From positions 69,703,237 through 69,767,236 of the forward strand of contig CM055316.2 of NCBI GenBank assembly GCA_029255685.2: 64,000 nt of DNA, in the 5' to 3' direction. The DNA comes from Silene conica. Lineage: Eukaryota; Streptophyta; Magnoliopsida; Caryophyllales; Caryophyllaceae. The position numbers and the translations under genes are program-made. Under the pieces are notes generated by a model. That model did no database searches, had not been told where the DNA came from, and saw only the letters and a list, made by a program, of their open reading frames with translations. Below, in pieces: positions 21,291-35,390 of the stretch. The first letter of the stretch is position 1. Every line of letters starts with the position of its first letter.

Positions 21291-24200
21291 CTAGAACAGA
21301 TCAAACTTTTTCTTTTGCAAGTCTTGCTTCCATCTTGGAAGTTTGGTAAAACCTTCTTTGGAGATGCCGAAAATTGACTGAAATTCTTCCTCGGCTAAGT
21401 AGGCCTACGATGATGAAACAAAGGTAGGATTAAACAATCGAAAGAAAGAGTTGATCATATGTTCGCTCATACCATGAATGTACCACCCTACCTCTCTGCG
21501 TTTAAAATCAATCCCGGTGACAGGATTTTCGGATTTAGACCTCAGTTGCTCATAAGTGAATGTGCTCTGAGTACCAGAAATAATTTCTTCATCTTCTACA
21601 TCTTCTTTTGATTCTGGTTCTTCCTCCTCGGTCGCAGGTACAGGTTCACTCTCTATTTTCAATTCTTCTTGAGATTCCTCGGTCACCTCTGAGGGAGAGT
21701 TTTCAGCTTCTTTTGCATCTGCAATGAAACCAGACTCATCATTACCACTTCTATTCAAGTTGACTGCATAATAACATATGATCATCGAGAAAAAATGGCC
21801 CAACTAATTTGGCCCACATCAAAAATCAGTCGACAATCTTCATCTTACACAGATAAGATATAAGAATTATCTGGAAAGTAAACCTGGAATAAGCCTTCTC
21901 ATTTATGTGCTTGATCGTAAGTTTACACTTCGAAAACCGTACTAAATTATAGACAGATGATGTAGTCTTCTATAATACACCTAGGAAATATAGTGTTAAC
22001 TTTAGTCCATTGTGGAGTTCATTCCAAGTTTTACAGCCCATTTTGCTGTGGTACACTTGTCAAGAGGTACTTGGGTCAGCCTCACACTCAGTCATTCAAG
22101 ATAACTAGCAATATAATGACAGAAATTTAGAAAATTGCATTGTTCATGGTAGGGATGGCACAGTAAGGTCACTATATTGCTAGTTTATGCATCAGTAAGC
22201 ATGTACAGTATACATTAGTTCTGCCCATCTACTCTGGCTACGCTAATCATAATTCAGTAAAACCACCACAAGAATACTAAAACCAACACGAGAATCTCCG
22301 TACTAAGCCATTGTTATTAAGGGAATTCAAGTATTTTGGGGGGGAAAAGGGCCAAACATAAGGGGAAAGTAGCAAGGATGAGTTAACTACTTTGGCTTAC
22401 CAATAACAAATGAAATATCATATGCAGAGAAGTAGGCGGATTTAAAAAGGCACAGTTTGAGCAAACTTCTCCAAAAATCAGCACAATGAGTTTGGAGTGT
22501 AAATTAGTCAACTACTCATGATCTATCACTTGGCTATATAATTCATAAATCCAATTGGTGAACTAGTGGATGTATCAGCAAAAGAAAAATCATTTAGACC
22601 ACAGCAGTATAGCATTACGACAGGAGTTAAAAAGTCAGTCATTAAAAGGAAACATTTCCTGCGGCGAAACATGAGTCAGCTAGCTTACCAAAAGTGCTAT
22701 CATCTGCAGGTGTTGAAGGACTCCTAACAGTTCGAGCAGGAGACCCATCTGGTGACTGGGGTTTCTTTTCAGCGGTAAGAGCTGATGACAGAGCAGCCAA
22801 TGCAGCAGCTCTCTGTGATCCCTGACCCGTGCTAACTGGTCTTGGAGCAGTTGGCGAACCAACCTTTTTCTCAGCAGAAGGGTTTAAAGCAGATGACAAA
22901 GCAGCTAAAGCAGATGCTCTTTGCGTATTCCCTCCTTGGTTTGAGTTATTTGACTTCTGTATCAATCAATGAGTTACAGGTGGACAATCAGTTTAACAAT
23001 GGGAACAAAATAGTCAACTATGAGAGGAGTATCGAAAAGCGAAAATCAAACAGTTAACTATAGCATTCCAAAAGTCAATCCTTCTTCCACATAATGATTA
23101 GAAAGAAGACAGATTCAACTAATATATGTTTACATTTGAAGGAGCAGGCTTCTCTCCTGACGATGGATTGAAAGCTGACGACAGGGCTGCCAAAGCTTCA
23201 GCTCTCTGTGTTGCTCCTCCACCATTTGCTTTACTTGAGCTCTGTAAAGTTAAAAATGCTGGATTGATTACGTTGCTCCATGAGAAACATACAACCATAA
23301 TAATCACATACCACCACCACAACCATTTCAAACACAAACGTGAGCATAATAAAAAAAAACACAGGACACAAGAAATTTGTGTCTTTGCCGGCTTTAAATT
23401 TTATACACTGATTTTTTATTATATTCTCCACATATTCTAATAGCGGGCACGCATTAAACGCACAAGGAGACCTCTCTGAAGATAGACCTTAGTCAGACAA
23501 AAACAGACGACTGAACCATAATATACAGTTTTGGAACTTACAAAAAAGCACAATTTGATAAAGATTCTGCACTCCCAAGTTCTATGGTTAGGGATCAAAA
23601 GGTCCAAACCGCATTAATTCAACCTTGTTGAGGGATTGGTGAGCATCCTACTGAAGTGCTGAGATAAGGCATAATGTTCATCTGAAATGCTGAGGGTGTC
23701 CTTATAAAATGGGTTCACTACTTATCTCCTAACATCACAAGGGTTTATCTCTCATGGCCAGTTGGCCACTACCAAATAAAAATAAGTGATAGAAGTTCTC
23801 CACAATTGGCGGTTAATATTATTTGAATTTACCATACGAAAACCCATTTAACAAAGTAGACAAACAATTACCTCATTTACACTCTTGGAAATCAGTATCT
23901 AAAGAAATTAATTCCACAAGACTTGTTGCCTATATAACAAGTTTGACTCAAATCCTTCGTAGGTTACTTGTACAAAACCGGATGCCGTATGTGGTATTAA
24001 CTACTCTGTCAGTATTGGCTGCCACGAGCTGTGATGCTCGGACTCTTCAGTTTCCCCTGCGAGTCCGGCGAACCCAACCCAGACACGGATCCAGACATGG
24101 ATTTCATGTCCGACCCTTCAGTGTGAAATCGGACCCTTCTCTTTTGAAGGTTTCTAGGAGGGAGCCAGTGAATAATAAAAGAAAAAAATAATTTTGTTGA

Positions 24201-27200
24201 AGACTTGAAGATGGAGGATTTAGCAGAGGTTAGAGGATAAAGAAGATAGTTGTTGTGGGTGAACGAAAGGAGTAAATGTTTTTTTTACGTTTATCAAGGA
24301 GTAAATGATTTTGCATAGAAAATTGAAGCAGGTGTTATCTAAGGTTTTTTTTGTAGGGTAAGAAAACTAATTGATAATTAAATAACTAAATATTTATAGA
24401 TATTTTTTATAGTTCATAAATAAATATTAAAATATGTATAGATATTTTTATTATTGCAGAAAAATGCCATGTCCAAAATGATTCACAGATCCTCGTGCCC
24501 GAGTCCTTGATTTTAAGATTTCAAGGAACGGACACTCGGATCCGTGTCCGAGTCGGATCCTTGGGTCCGAGTCTGAGCATCACAGGTCACGAGTTCTCCG
24601 TTGTGTAAAAGGCTTCTAAAAATAACTGATATTTGACTAATATTTGACGGATATGAAGCTGATACATGACCTATACAATAAGTTGTACTCAAATCTTTCG
24701 TACTTCTACTTATATCAAGTTAGATGCCATATGTGGTATATACTATAAAGTATTGGCCGTTTAAGGTTTTTAGCTTTGTAGTTTCCATTATGTAAAGAGC
24801 TTCTAGAAATAACTGAATTTGACTAATATTGACCGATATGAAGTTGATACATGACTGATACGAGGCCGATACAGCTAATACTAGATCGACAAAGCTTATG
24901 TGACCAAATGAAAACAAGATATGACAAATCCAAGACACACATCACCGCACGCTAACGAGATTTGCCACCCTTAATAAGATCACGACCCATGTGATGTTTG
25001 AAGATTTATTAAGTCTTAAATAGAAATCGATACACTGGTATAGTCTTTGAAAATAGGAAAAAAAATTGCAAATACTTGTGAACATGGTATTAACATATCA
25101 ATGATTTAGTTGCAAAAGTAAAGAGGAATTGAAAAGTCTGAGTAAGGGAGTAATTGAATAAATCTCAAAGTGAGTCTCTACTTCACAATTCATATATGAG
25201 TGGACAGGGCATCATGAGAAAGAATGAAACGCAAGAGACGAACCATTCAAGTTACTGAATATCATAAGACGTGAAGGTCATATAATATGTACGGTTTGTG
25301 CGATATTTGCAGTTATTTAGTTTGTGAAGAAATATAAATGTACGAGCATCACACATCAATAGTTCTTAAACAAGTATAATAATAAATTGTCGCATGAATG
25401 CAGAAGTTTAGTCAATTACCTCCGTAGCATGGCCTACGCCGAATAATAACAAGACCTTCTTTTGAAACGAGTTGCCTTGAACCTGTATGTGCACATGTTA
25501 CTCCACGTGAACAGCATGCAACGTAGTAATGCAAAAGAAAGGTATATAAAGATCACAAGAAATACACATGCTAAACCTTGCAAATTAAGGCCATAGAAGT
25601 TGTTTCACAATGGATGTCTCATAATAAAAGCAATTTTAACACAAATGCATTGTCCTAAAAAATAATGAAGTGTGCCTGTCACCTTAGCATATGTGACACT
25701 ACCAACCGATAGTCTTCAAAAACATAGATCCTACAAATCTACAATACTTTTGTCATTAGGTAGCGACAGGAGGAAAAGTGAAAGCCAATATTATTGTTAT
25801 CATCAAATCTATGCGTTTACGGCTTCAAGCATGCAACCATTGGGTGCCAACAAGAGGCAAAGTGAATGCAATTGAAAAAAAGAACTATATCAAATATAAA
25901 TACTCCGTATAAAGATGGGGCAAAAAATGAAGAGACCAGGTTGGAGAGCTCTGCTATCGTGGGTGTAAAATTGTCGATCATTCTCCAATAGAGAGTAAAT
26001 AGCGAGCAAAACATGAACCCCAACTACAAATCTTAAGTCTCAAAACCAAAAATCCAAAATTGACAGCATTAGGGCATGTGCATAGGTTTTCTGGTAGCAT
26101 CATATTATATATCAGCAAGTTTATTCAATAACAAGGTTTAAATGGACATACAATTGCTTTAGCAGGATCCCATGAGAAGTACGTTGTAAAGAAGCATGGT
26201 TCATTTCCCTCGGTGATTCTGTACAGGGGAATCTGGGGCGAAAGACCCTCCAGAGAAACGGCCAATTCGATGTAGTTCTGAAGATGAAAGAAAACTTTAA
26301 AGAATGATAGACACGTAATCACGTATTAATCACCACATCTTCAAAATAGTACCTGCCCAATTTCAAAAGCAGTCTGTTTTTCTTTAGGGTCTATTGACTG
26401 ACCAATCCAAACAAAAACTTCAACGTGGGTATCAAGTATCATAATATCCTCAGTCAACAGATCATCTTGTGTGAAATTATAGATTTCCTCAATCTGCAAT
26501 GTACATCAAATGACCCTCATATGACCCACAATACTTCTTGTTTCAAAATAAGCAGCAGATTGCAAAACAATTTAAAAATAAACACACCTGAAACTTTCCT
26601 GCCAATTAGATTGTAAGACAACGGGAGAAAAAAAATGTGTTAGTGCATTACCAAATCACAAAACACTAGAAGCTTAAAACCATGACAAGTATTAACTATC
26701 AAGTGAACAACTCTTGTTTTTGTCTTACATGGAATGAAAAATAACATGAAAAACAATAAAGGGCTTAACCTTTCTTAAACGAAAAAGCGAACAAGTGTGG
26801 ATCTCTGACAAGTTCCTGAGATGACTTTTTGCTTGAGTAAGCTTGTTTCCCTCCAAGTGCAGACCAAAAGACTGAATTCTCAGTCCCTTCTTTAGCATGC
26901 TTAATAGTACTACCAGGCTGACGACAAAAACCAGATGAAATAGTAGTGGTTAGACTAGCAAGTCTAATGTTACACTTGTGCATAAAAGTTGTACACTTTG
27001 GGAAAAAGGACTTATTCACAAGAGCACTAAAAGTAAGTAATTGATACTTCAGAAAAAATAAATAGAAAAGATTGGGACTAATTATGACAATAGAATTCAA
27101 TTACACAGGGCTAATATCACAAAATCAGGCAAGTTTTCACTAAACTTCCTAAAGAAATTGCTATCATGGTTTCTTAATTTGAAAGTTGTGGAATTTACTG

Positions 27201-30200
27201 TTGACAGGAGGAATCTGACACTAAGCTAGCGACATCTATTACATTTATACTTTGGCGGAGATATAGGCACCATTTTATCAATCAACACACAAAAGATGTT
27301 TCTCATTGCAGAACAAAACAACCTTATCAGTGGGATAACAGGTGTTATCTAACCGACCAGTAAAAGGCTGTTGAACATGTAAAAACTTAGACTTGTCCCT
27401 GCTACTTTGGGAAAATAATCTCTTATGCATAGTGGTACGGAAAAAAAGAAGTTTAATACTTGTAATAATTAAGCATAAAACCATCAAAGCAGCAAGAAAA
27501 TTATACCGCAGTGCCTTGAACATGGCCGACAAATTTGAAGCAATGCATAGTTGATACAACTTGAAGCTAGCGTCAAGAAAAAAATAATCAATAACAAATA
27601 ACCCACACCTTCAAGAAGTCGGCAATTTTAGAAGCTAGCTGTTGCTGCTCCAAACTGCTATGATTGCCCTGCCAAAGGAAAACTGAAGAGCCCGATTGCA
27701 GAATAAAGCAACTATTTGAGTTCAGCGAAGCAGCCACCTGGGAGAGTTAAAAAAACATAAATCAACTTATGTAACTATTAAAGCAGATTATGAGATACGC
27801 AGTATCCATTGAAGACTCTAGAATCGACCAATGGTAGCCGTAGAGTGGCCCCAGAACCCAAAAACCCACTTCCCAACAAAATGAGAAGACTGTACCGCAG
27901 ACAGCTGGGGACATTCAGATAGGGAAGCCCATTTTCTGAGGATAACAGAAACTAAGAGTTTAAAGCATGAGAAAAGCCAGAGCCATTAAGCATGACCTCA
28001 TACTCATACATTTTCCCACCATACACCATTACAACACCTTGAAATTTAGTGCTTATCACTAACATAAAGATGAGATTCAGGTTCAAGTTTGCTGCATGGA
28101 GCCATGGACTCAACTACAAAGTAACCAGCAAGGAAGTATAGTATATGTCTAGCTGTCGTACTCGACAACTGTTTCAAATGTTTGAAATTTGAATGTTGTT
28201 GGACTAAAGAGATGTGTCGGGTCTCCATACTCCATAGTATACGTATATTAATTAAGATTCCGTGAAACAAAGTTGGACATTCCCCGCCTACAATTTGAAA
28301 ATAAATTGCAAAACTTGAATATGGGAATGGGTTTACAGTTTACGCACTACATATCAAACTTTTATCAGACTAGCACAAATTTGTTTAGGAGTTTATGCTT
28401 AGTTGGAACTTGGAAGTTTGGACATTGGAGCAACAAAAGAACTTAAATTAAAGTGGCAAATTGTAACATTATATAAAGGAGAATAAGATAGAAATTATAG
28501 ATTTCTGTTTATCAATGGAGCGTGAAGGTGGATCTAATTAAACAGGAGGAACACGATAATTCAATCCAGAGAAAGTGATAATATAGTAGGATCGGAAAAG
28601 CAGAACATAAATTGCAGTAAAGTGCAACGATACAATAAAGATAATATAACTGAAAATATAATTTATTTTAGTTTAACAGTGGAGCATGAAGGTAAAAACT
28701 AAAAATGCTGGGGTGACGCAACAGCTTAATGCAGAGAAAGAGATGATATAGACGTTATAATAAAGCACACACACATTACAAAAACAGTTCAGACTACAAC
28801 AGCAATAGGACATACTTCAGAGTTCCAGTTTCAGGTAAATTTTTGCAAGCCAGAAAATGACTGCATTAATGGATGCAATATTTTATTCATGAGCAAACAA
28901 ACAGCACAGTATCAACTTGCAATAGCTTGAATAACCTTTTACATTATCAAAGTATGTGATGATACCCAATTACAATTATTCATAAAAAAGTCCATACCCC
29001 AGCAACTTGAATGGCTTTGTTGTTATGCACAGAGGTCCCTGATATCTCTATAAGAGCAACACCATCCACTGAATAAGTGTCATCAGCCAGGCCTCTTTCC
29101 TCCACAAGCTTTTTGTACCCAGAGCTGAGCCCACCCTACTTAAAAAAAGCAGAGCTCAGGAAAAAATTGATGCAAGATGAATCGTCAAAAACAGCAACTA
29201 TAACACAACAGGAGTTATAAAAAATGAAAATTCTCACACAAAAAATATTCATATTCATACCTTCAGCAAAACCATAGGTTGAAATATTGCAACAAATTGA
29301 GGTGGTTCCATTCCTTGGAATATTCGTCCCTGTACAAATCATGGGTTTAAAATAGCACACACAGACACTATGAAACTGCAAGATAATGCTATGAAACTGC
29401 AAGAATGTAATTGATAGAGACGCCAGTGTGATTGTGTAAACATACCAGAACAGGTCTTCCTTTCAGTGAATTGCACATTGTTGTAGCCAAACGTGATGCC
29501 ATCTTCCTATCATCCTGAGTAGAGCAAAAGTATAATACAGCATCAGTCAAAATACGTAGTAAGGCAATTTGATATAGTTCAAGACAGTTGAGAGCAGCAG
29601 AGTTAATCTAATCAGCAAATACAAAAGGTCTCACTAAAAGAAACAAGAATAATTGAACGAGAGTACACATAAGCACGCCAGTGAACATCTGCTTGTCCAC
29701 GAATAAAAATGCTGCAACAAATTTTAGGATGCAGCTCAAACCCTGTCAAACCCGAGCTACCAAAGATAATTAGATATGAGTACATGAACTAGATATCTGA
29801 GTGTGCTTCATCTATCAAGTAGGCAAACCTCACTTTATGTCTATTTGTCAATGTATCAAAAGTCAATACAGGTGTACCTTGCTTTTCCATTAACAAGGCT
29901 TAACTACCTTTCCTTCAACTACAGCCAATGTGTCACACTACATAGTCATATGTATCATGTTTTTACGATACTCTCATTCTGGAAGAATTTAGGAGGTTAA
30001 GAAGAGGAGGCTTTGAAAGGGAGATGACCTCTTCCAAAGCCAAAATGATTGATTCAAGGTAGCCCATAACTTGACTATGAAGGATGACAATTTCACAAAG
30101 GATAATATAAGAATCACAAGAATGAGAATGTAGCTTGCCTCTTTCCATTACAATGTAGCTTGCCTCTTTCCATTACATGTTCTATTCCATCTCACAGAGT

Positions 30201-33200
30201 TTACGAAAGGACTAGTGGAGTTCTCAAGCAGGTATTCGCTTAATTAATAAGTAAGGTGGAGTAGGCAAGTAGATAATTGCCCCCTTTACAAAGTAAGGAA
30301 TCACCCCCCCACCCAGAAGCAGTGCAAAATGTGCTTGCAAGATTGATAAGATCGTGGTTTTTATCAGTGCCAACCAGATGATCTACTAGCCAAATCTTGC
30401 TAGAAATTTAGGAATTGCTTGGTTCACATTTGGAAAGTGTGGGTTTACAAAGAGTTGTTTAGTTGTTAAAGTTTTAGAAAATATAGGGAATCACCCCCCA
30501 CCCAGAAGCAGTGCAAAATGTGCTTGCAAGATTGATAAGATCGTGGTTTTTATCAGTGTCAACCAGATGATCTACTAGCCAAATCTTGCTAGAAATTTAG
30601 GAATTGCTTGGTTCACATTTGGAAAGTGTGGGTTTACAAAGAGTTGTTTAGTTGTTAAAGTTTTAGCAAATATAGGAAAAGTGGCAATTCCCATAAACTG
30701 CAATTCTTTTGAAGATGTAGTTAGTTGCTTACCTATTCCATTGGTAACACGGAATTCCCATAATAATGAGTTTCCACATTGTCAGCCAATTAAGATTGAG
30801 AAACTCTCATGAACTATAAGGGAGTATATTTCCTACGGATTGTTATGACTTATATCATGTGAATTTGCACTATCATCTTACTAAACAACAAAAAATTTAC
30901 CTCAATGCTATCCTTTCCCATCCACCAGCACAAGTAATAGTCTTCTTTCTTCTCACCAGAGTGATAGGTATACAAAATAATATAACAATCTCCAGTATAA
31001 AATTTACCAACATCCTCTTTAGCTACGGGAGTCTTGGCACTACCATTGATACGCCACATCTGAAAAGTAACAATAATCAAAAGTTCAATATTATATCATG
31101 GACAAAACTAATAGTCAATTTCTAAAGATAAAAACTAATATCCATAAAACCTCAATTTTCCCACTCCCTTCAAGCAAGGGTGGAACATCCTCATTAACGG
31201 GAGCACTTTTGTTCACGCCTTTGGCACCAAGACCTTGCTGCTTCAGAAAAGCTAGAAAGGGAAGGGAAAGATCAATTCAATGCAAATTTAACATGAAAGA
31301 GGTAATTTCTATCACTTTCACAAGCAAGGAAATTAGATACCTGCTACTTTTCCTCTCCCTTCTTCTGTACTAGGAGCTGCAGACCCAGCTGGCCAAGAGT
31401 CGAAATGAGCCTTAAATGAATGTGGTTCATATCCTTGAATAACCCTGGTAATACGAGTTGACTTTGGCCTATTTTGGCTCGTCACAAATTCCTGACGAAG
31501 TACACAAAAAGAAGAATAAGGGGACACAAGTGATGCACATGCTACAAAAATCCAATAACAGTCTGTTAATTATTTAAATCTGTGATACGCCGAGACAATC
31601 ATGATATGGACCGAAGTGCCAAGGGTCCCCACCTCCCAAGGGAAGTATCTCCCACCAAAGAATTGATTGTGTATGTTAAACATAGCTTCCAATCCTGAAA
31701 AACCAAGAATAAGTGACAAATAGTACCTCAGCAGCTTGGCAGGCCACCTTTCTTTCTTCAACTTGTGTTACACGGCCAAACCATAGATATACTTCAGCAC
31801 CACGGTCTAGTATATAACAGTTGTTGTTTTCAAGCAACCCTTTAGAAAGTTCACCTTCCAAACCCTGAACTTGACCATCAATGATGCTACAAGGAGGAAT
31901 TCAAACGTCAAATTGAATAGAGCACATAAACAATATATTCAATCACAGGATAGACTCTGAAAGTTAAAATCACAGCTAATTGCCGTACACGCTTTTGGGT
32001 GAGCACCTTTGACAGCAACATTGAGCGTGTTGTTAAGTGATGGGCTAAACCGGCTAATATACTTGCAGATATTATTCAACATATCATTCAAAGTAGTCGG
32101 TAAAAAATACTCGTAGTTTGTAAAGATGAGCATGACTCACTTCACTAATATATGACTTCAAGAGTTTAAGGTAAGGTTTACAAAGTTAACAATTTCAAAT
32201 CTTGAGAACTCACCCTTTTATGCTGAAAAACACACCGTTTTATCTTAATTAGTTACAGTCTAACCTTAACCCGTTTAAAGTGTGGTTGTAGTTGAAAATC
32301 CAAAAGGAAAATGGTAACATATAGCATCACTGACACAAAATCAAATGGATGATAACATCTAAACTACTTGATTCCTGAATAGGAATGAGTTAAATCCTCC
32401 AACACATCATAAATTCCTATTTTTACTTCCAATGAAAAGAAGTACGGTAAGCGTTGAATACCTGAAGAGTTTAGCAGGAGTTTCTTCCGGAATAACATCA
32501 TCCTCAGTGCTGATCTTTCTACCAAGTGGGGCAAAACCGCCAAAGAGAACCCAAAATTCACCAGAGTCAGATTCCGCTTGTAACTTTCCATCATCTAGGG
32601 GAAAAAACAAAATGGATCTAGTTAAGATTGACGATCACCACAATGGAAAGAGGCGACAAGAGGGAATAATTGCTTCGCCATACCAACTATCGCCACGGCG
32701 CATGTTCCCTCATGATATCGGTCCTTGAGAAACTGAACGATTTCCAGAGCCTTTGCCCTCTCTTGTATGTTAGAGTTTGCACCATTAAACTGATAGATCT
32801 TTTCTTTAGTATCCAAGATGAAGACATCATCGTGGTTTAGAGAGGAGCGAGCAAATGGGACCTGCAAAGCATATATGCTATCTGAGCTCTGACATATACG
32901 ACAAAGTTAATGCCTCTACACAAAAATTGATAGGAAAAGCAAATACCTGCTTCATCTTAACAGCACGTTTTCCCTGGCAAATATACAACCTTGTTTCAAA
33001 TTCTTCTTCCTCTGGCGTCTTAAATCCAGATGCAACTCCACCCTCTAAAGGAATGATACATGGTTTAAAATATGACAAAAACTTGTCAGATTCAAAGCCT
33101 TGGAGTTCTCTATGCTGTATAGCCTTTCCTCCAAGAACTGCATCTAGTTCAACTGTTTTAATGGCAGCGGTTCCAGCCTCATCCTATCAAATTTCCATTC

Positions 33201-34673
33201 ATACCTTCTCGTAAGAAACCATTCAAAAGTCACCAAAGAAAATAAATTAGAATGTGAAGGCAAAATGTGACCAACCTGACTCGTATCTTTGCCAAGCCAA
33301 AAGTGAATGTCATATAAATAGGCACCTCCTTTGCCTGGACTTATCTGCAAAACATTATCAGAGAAAATCAGCAAGAAGTCAAGATTGTTAGTTTTCTTAT
33401 TTGGACTTCAAATAGTCAAACAAGCTAAGCATAAACTCTACCATGAAGAAAGTTGTGAAAAACTGGAAACAGATATACAACGGCAATTTGTGGAGTAACA
33501 TAATTTCACGGTTGTCAACGAAATATTATGACATATGCTGGAAAGTGTAGATTGCTAACATGGAAAATCTGAACAAGTGATGGAAAAAGGGAAGTGTTGA
33601 GATACTATTCAGTTTACCGGAGGAAGGAGGGCGCACAATGTGAGAGAAAGGGAGTTAAGAGGACTAAGATTCACCATGAAAAGAACACATAATGGCCTAA
33701 CCATATTGACGTACGGAGCCAGAGTGTAGCATACCTGTAGTATGATGTAAGAGTCTCCACTATAGAATTTGCCATAATCAGATTTTGGCAAAGGCACCGG
33801 TAGAAAATTCTCAATTCGCCATATCTCAGTCCCTCTACAGAGAGTTAAGACTCAAACACCAATAACTTGGAAGAGGCGAGCTATTAACAAAGCTAAAATT
33901 TACATCAGGAAATCACTATACAAATAATCGATTCCGCTAAATTTTTTACATACTAGACATGTATGATCAAGAAAGACTCTTCGTGTTTGTCGAAGGTGGA
34001 GGTATACAAGTCATCCAAGGTATAAAAATGCTGCCTTACATTACGTTGTGTATTGCCCAGGAAATCGCCCACAGAATGCTAGATACTTCAACATCCCATT
34101 AGCTGATATTTCTGCGACTTAGTGTACTCTACCTTAGTAAATAGTGTTAATGTGTTATACATTTGTGAAATAAAAAGGATCAGAAGGAAGAAAAAATAGA
34201 CTATAAGCATTAAAAAAACGAAACTTTAACGCATTTACACAATCGTTTTCTCAATTACCATCGAATTAGCCACAACTCGTAATGCTACATCCCCTATATC
34301 TCGTAACCAATATTTTGCTGAGTGTCAATGTAATCACGAAACCACATTTATATACCGTGTTATCATTAAAGTATACAAGATGACAACAATTCCTCTATTT
34401 GGTTCAGTCAATTGGCCCCGTTTGAGTTTATGTAATGAGAAATAGGCTTAATGGGGATGATGATTGAGTGAAATATAGGGAGTCACTCTAAACGTAAAAC
34501 GTGATCAACTTTAACATAAAGCATTATGTATAATTTTCCATGGCTTCTCAAGCTAAAACATCATCTTCTAACATAAAAAAAGAACACATTATTCACATCA
34601 GGCATTGCCAAGGATACAGTTTCTGACCCGCTCCTTGAAAAGCAGGATCCAACGCTTTCGAAGCACTCGACAT
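21291..34673 (-). CDS. VLN2: Villin (VLN2/VLN3 type), actin-bundling protein, 23 coding exons
   Basis: Exons in transcript order: 34673-34618, 33834-33735, 33344-33276, 33183-32947, 32861-32684, 32594-32462, 31886-31727, 31491-31341, 31251-31151, 31059-30901, 29514-29446, 29329-29261, 29135-28998, 27737-27609, 26917-26770, 26598-26588, 26493-26353, 26277-26152, 25482-25420, 23241-23134, 22956-22689, 21763-21492, 21404-21291. Every intron is GT-AG, and the lengths sum to 3000 nt, hence 999 residues. The start [17 protein letters not shown] fits the family. Six gelsolin-like repeats occupy about residues 20-735 ([57 protein letters not shown]). A linker follows with three '[12 protein letters not shown]' copies (about 755-850) and an acidic stretch. 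The headpiece ends [17 protein letters not shown]. Villins bundle, cap and sever actin filaments in the cytoplasm. The VLN2/3 assignment is from remembered family sequences. Confidence 0.95.
24029..24585. mobile_element. 557-bp TIR transposon in villin intron 19 (hAT-like)
   Basis: Terminal repeats CTGTGATGCTCGGACTC and its inverted partner with one mismatch. Flanking 8-mers are GCCACGAG (24021-24028) and GTCACGAG (24586-24593), an 8-bp target duplication with one change, which suggests hAT. No transposase is present. The interior has more inverted GGATCCG/CGGATCC-type sequence. It interrupts one copy of an older intronic duplication. Confidence 0.7.
26588..26598 (-). other. VLN2: 11-nt microexon of the villin gene
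   Basis: The bases GAAAGTTTCAG are flanked by AG on the upstream side (minus-strand ...TTGGCAG) and GTGTGT on the downstream side. They complete codon G and add K, F and Q, giving [14 protein letters not shown], which fits plant villins. Skipping it would remove 11 nt and shift the frame. The whole-gene frame closes only if it is included. Confidence 0.9.
30297..30676. repeat. 189-bp tandem duplication in villin intron 10
   Basis: The unit starting GGAATCACCCCCC...CAGAAGCAGTG at 30297 is repeated from 30487. Differences are one C in a C-run, one C/T and one A/C. The near identity implies a recent duplication. It lies in the 1386-bp intron 29515-30900, away from splice sites. Confidence 0.9.
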
Positions 34674-35390
34674 TCCTCAGTTTCTTAATCACACCGTCCA
34701 CAAATGCAGAAAAGCTCCGAGTTTCAGGAATCGAATCACGCAATCAAATAACAACACTGCAATTAACCAGCAACACAAAAACACAACTTAAAACACGAAC
34801 GAAAAACAGTGTAAATCATTATTTTCTAGCTTGTTCATCAACTTAGCAGCTATATATCACATATCAACATCGAAAGATCAAATTCATCATAACTTTTCGG
34901 CTTTTCCATCTATATCTACATTAATAAATTGATTGCATAACATATGTAATGCTTTGATCGCAGAAAAACTCAACATACATACATTTCTTCTCCGTCAAGA
35001 TACATCATAAAAAAAAACACGATTCTTTCTTAACATAAGCCGTTAACATATTTTGAAAAACGTAAACAATCAAATGTTTCGCCTCGTCTCGTCTTGTCTC
35101 GCAGAAGCGAAGCGAAACAAGAGAATTGTATGTATGATTAGATCTGAAATCGAATAAATTAAATTACCTGCGGGTGAATCAAAACAACGAAATGAAAAAT
35201 GAAAAAACGGAAAGAGATCTAAATAGATGAAAAAAGGGAACGAACCGAAATGATATCAGAAAAAGGCGACGATCATAGAAGGAATTGATTGAATAAATAA
35301 AATGGGATAAAAAGGGATGAAGAGGAGAGAGAAAAGGAGAAAGAGAGCTGGCAATAAAGATGGAAATGGAAGGGTGTGGGGATATCCTCT
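34674..35390 (-). promoter_or_regulatory. VLN2: 5' UTR exons, leader intron and probable promoter side of villin
   Basis: The first coding exon has an AG acceptor just before 34756 (TTAATTGCAG), giving 83 nt of leader in that exon. An upstream non-coding exon probably ends at 35168 (CCGCAG, then GTAATT), leaving a leader intron of 411 bp. The upstream exon is CT-rich on the minus strand (about 35290-35360), as is common for plant leaders. The transcription start is not resolved. Confidence 0.55.

Noticed and set aside
34561-34743. 60-residue frame MRDSIPETRS on the minus strand
   Set aside because: It is the wrong frame over the first villin coding exon and its leader. The true start is at 34673.
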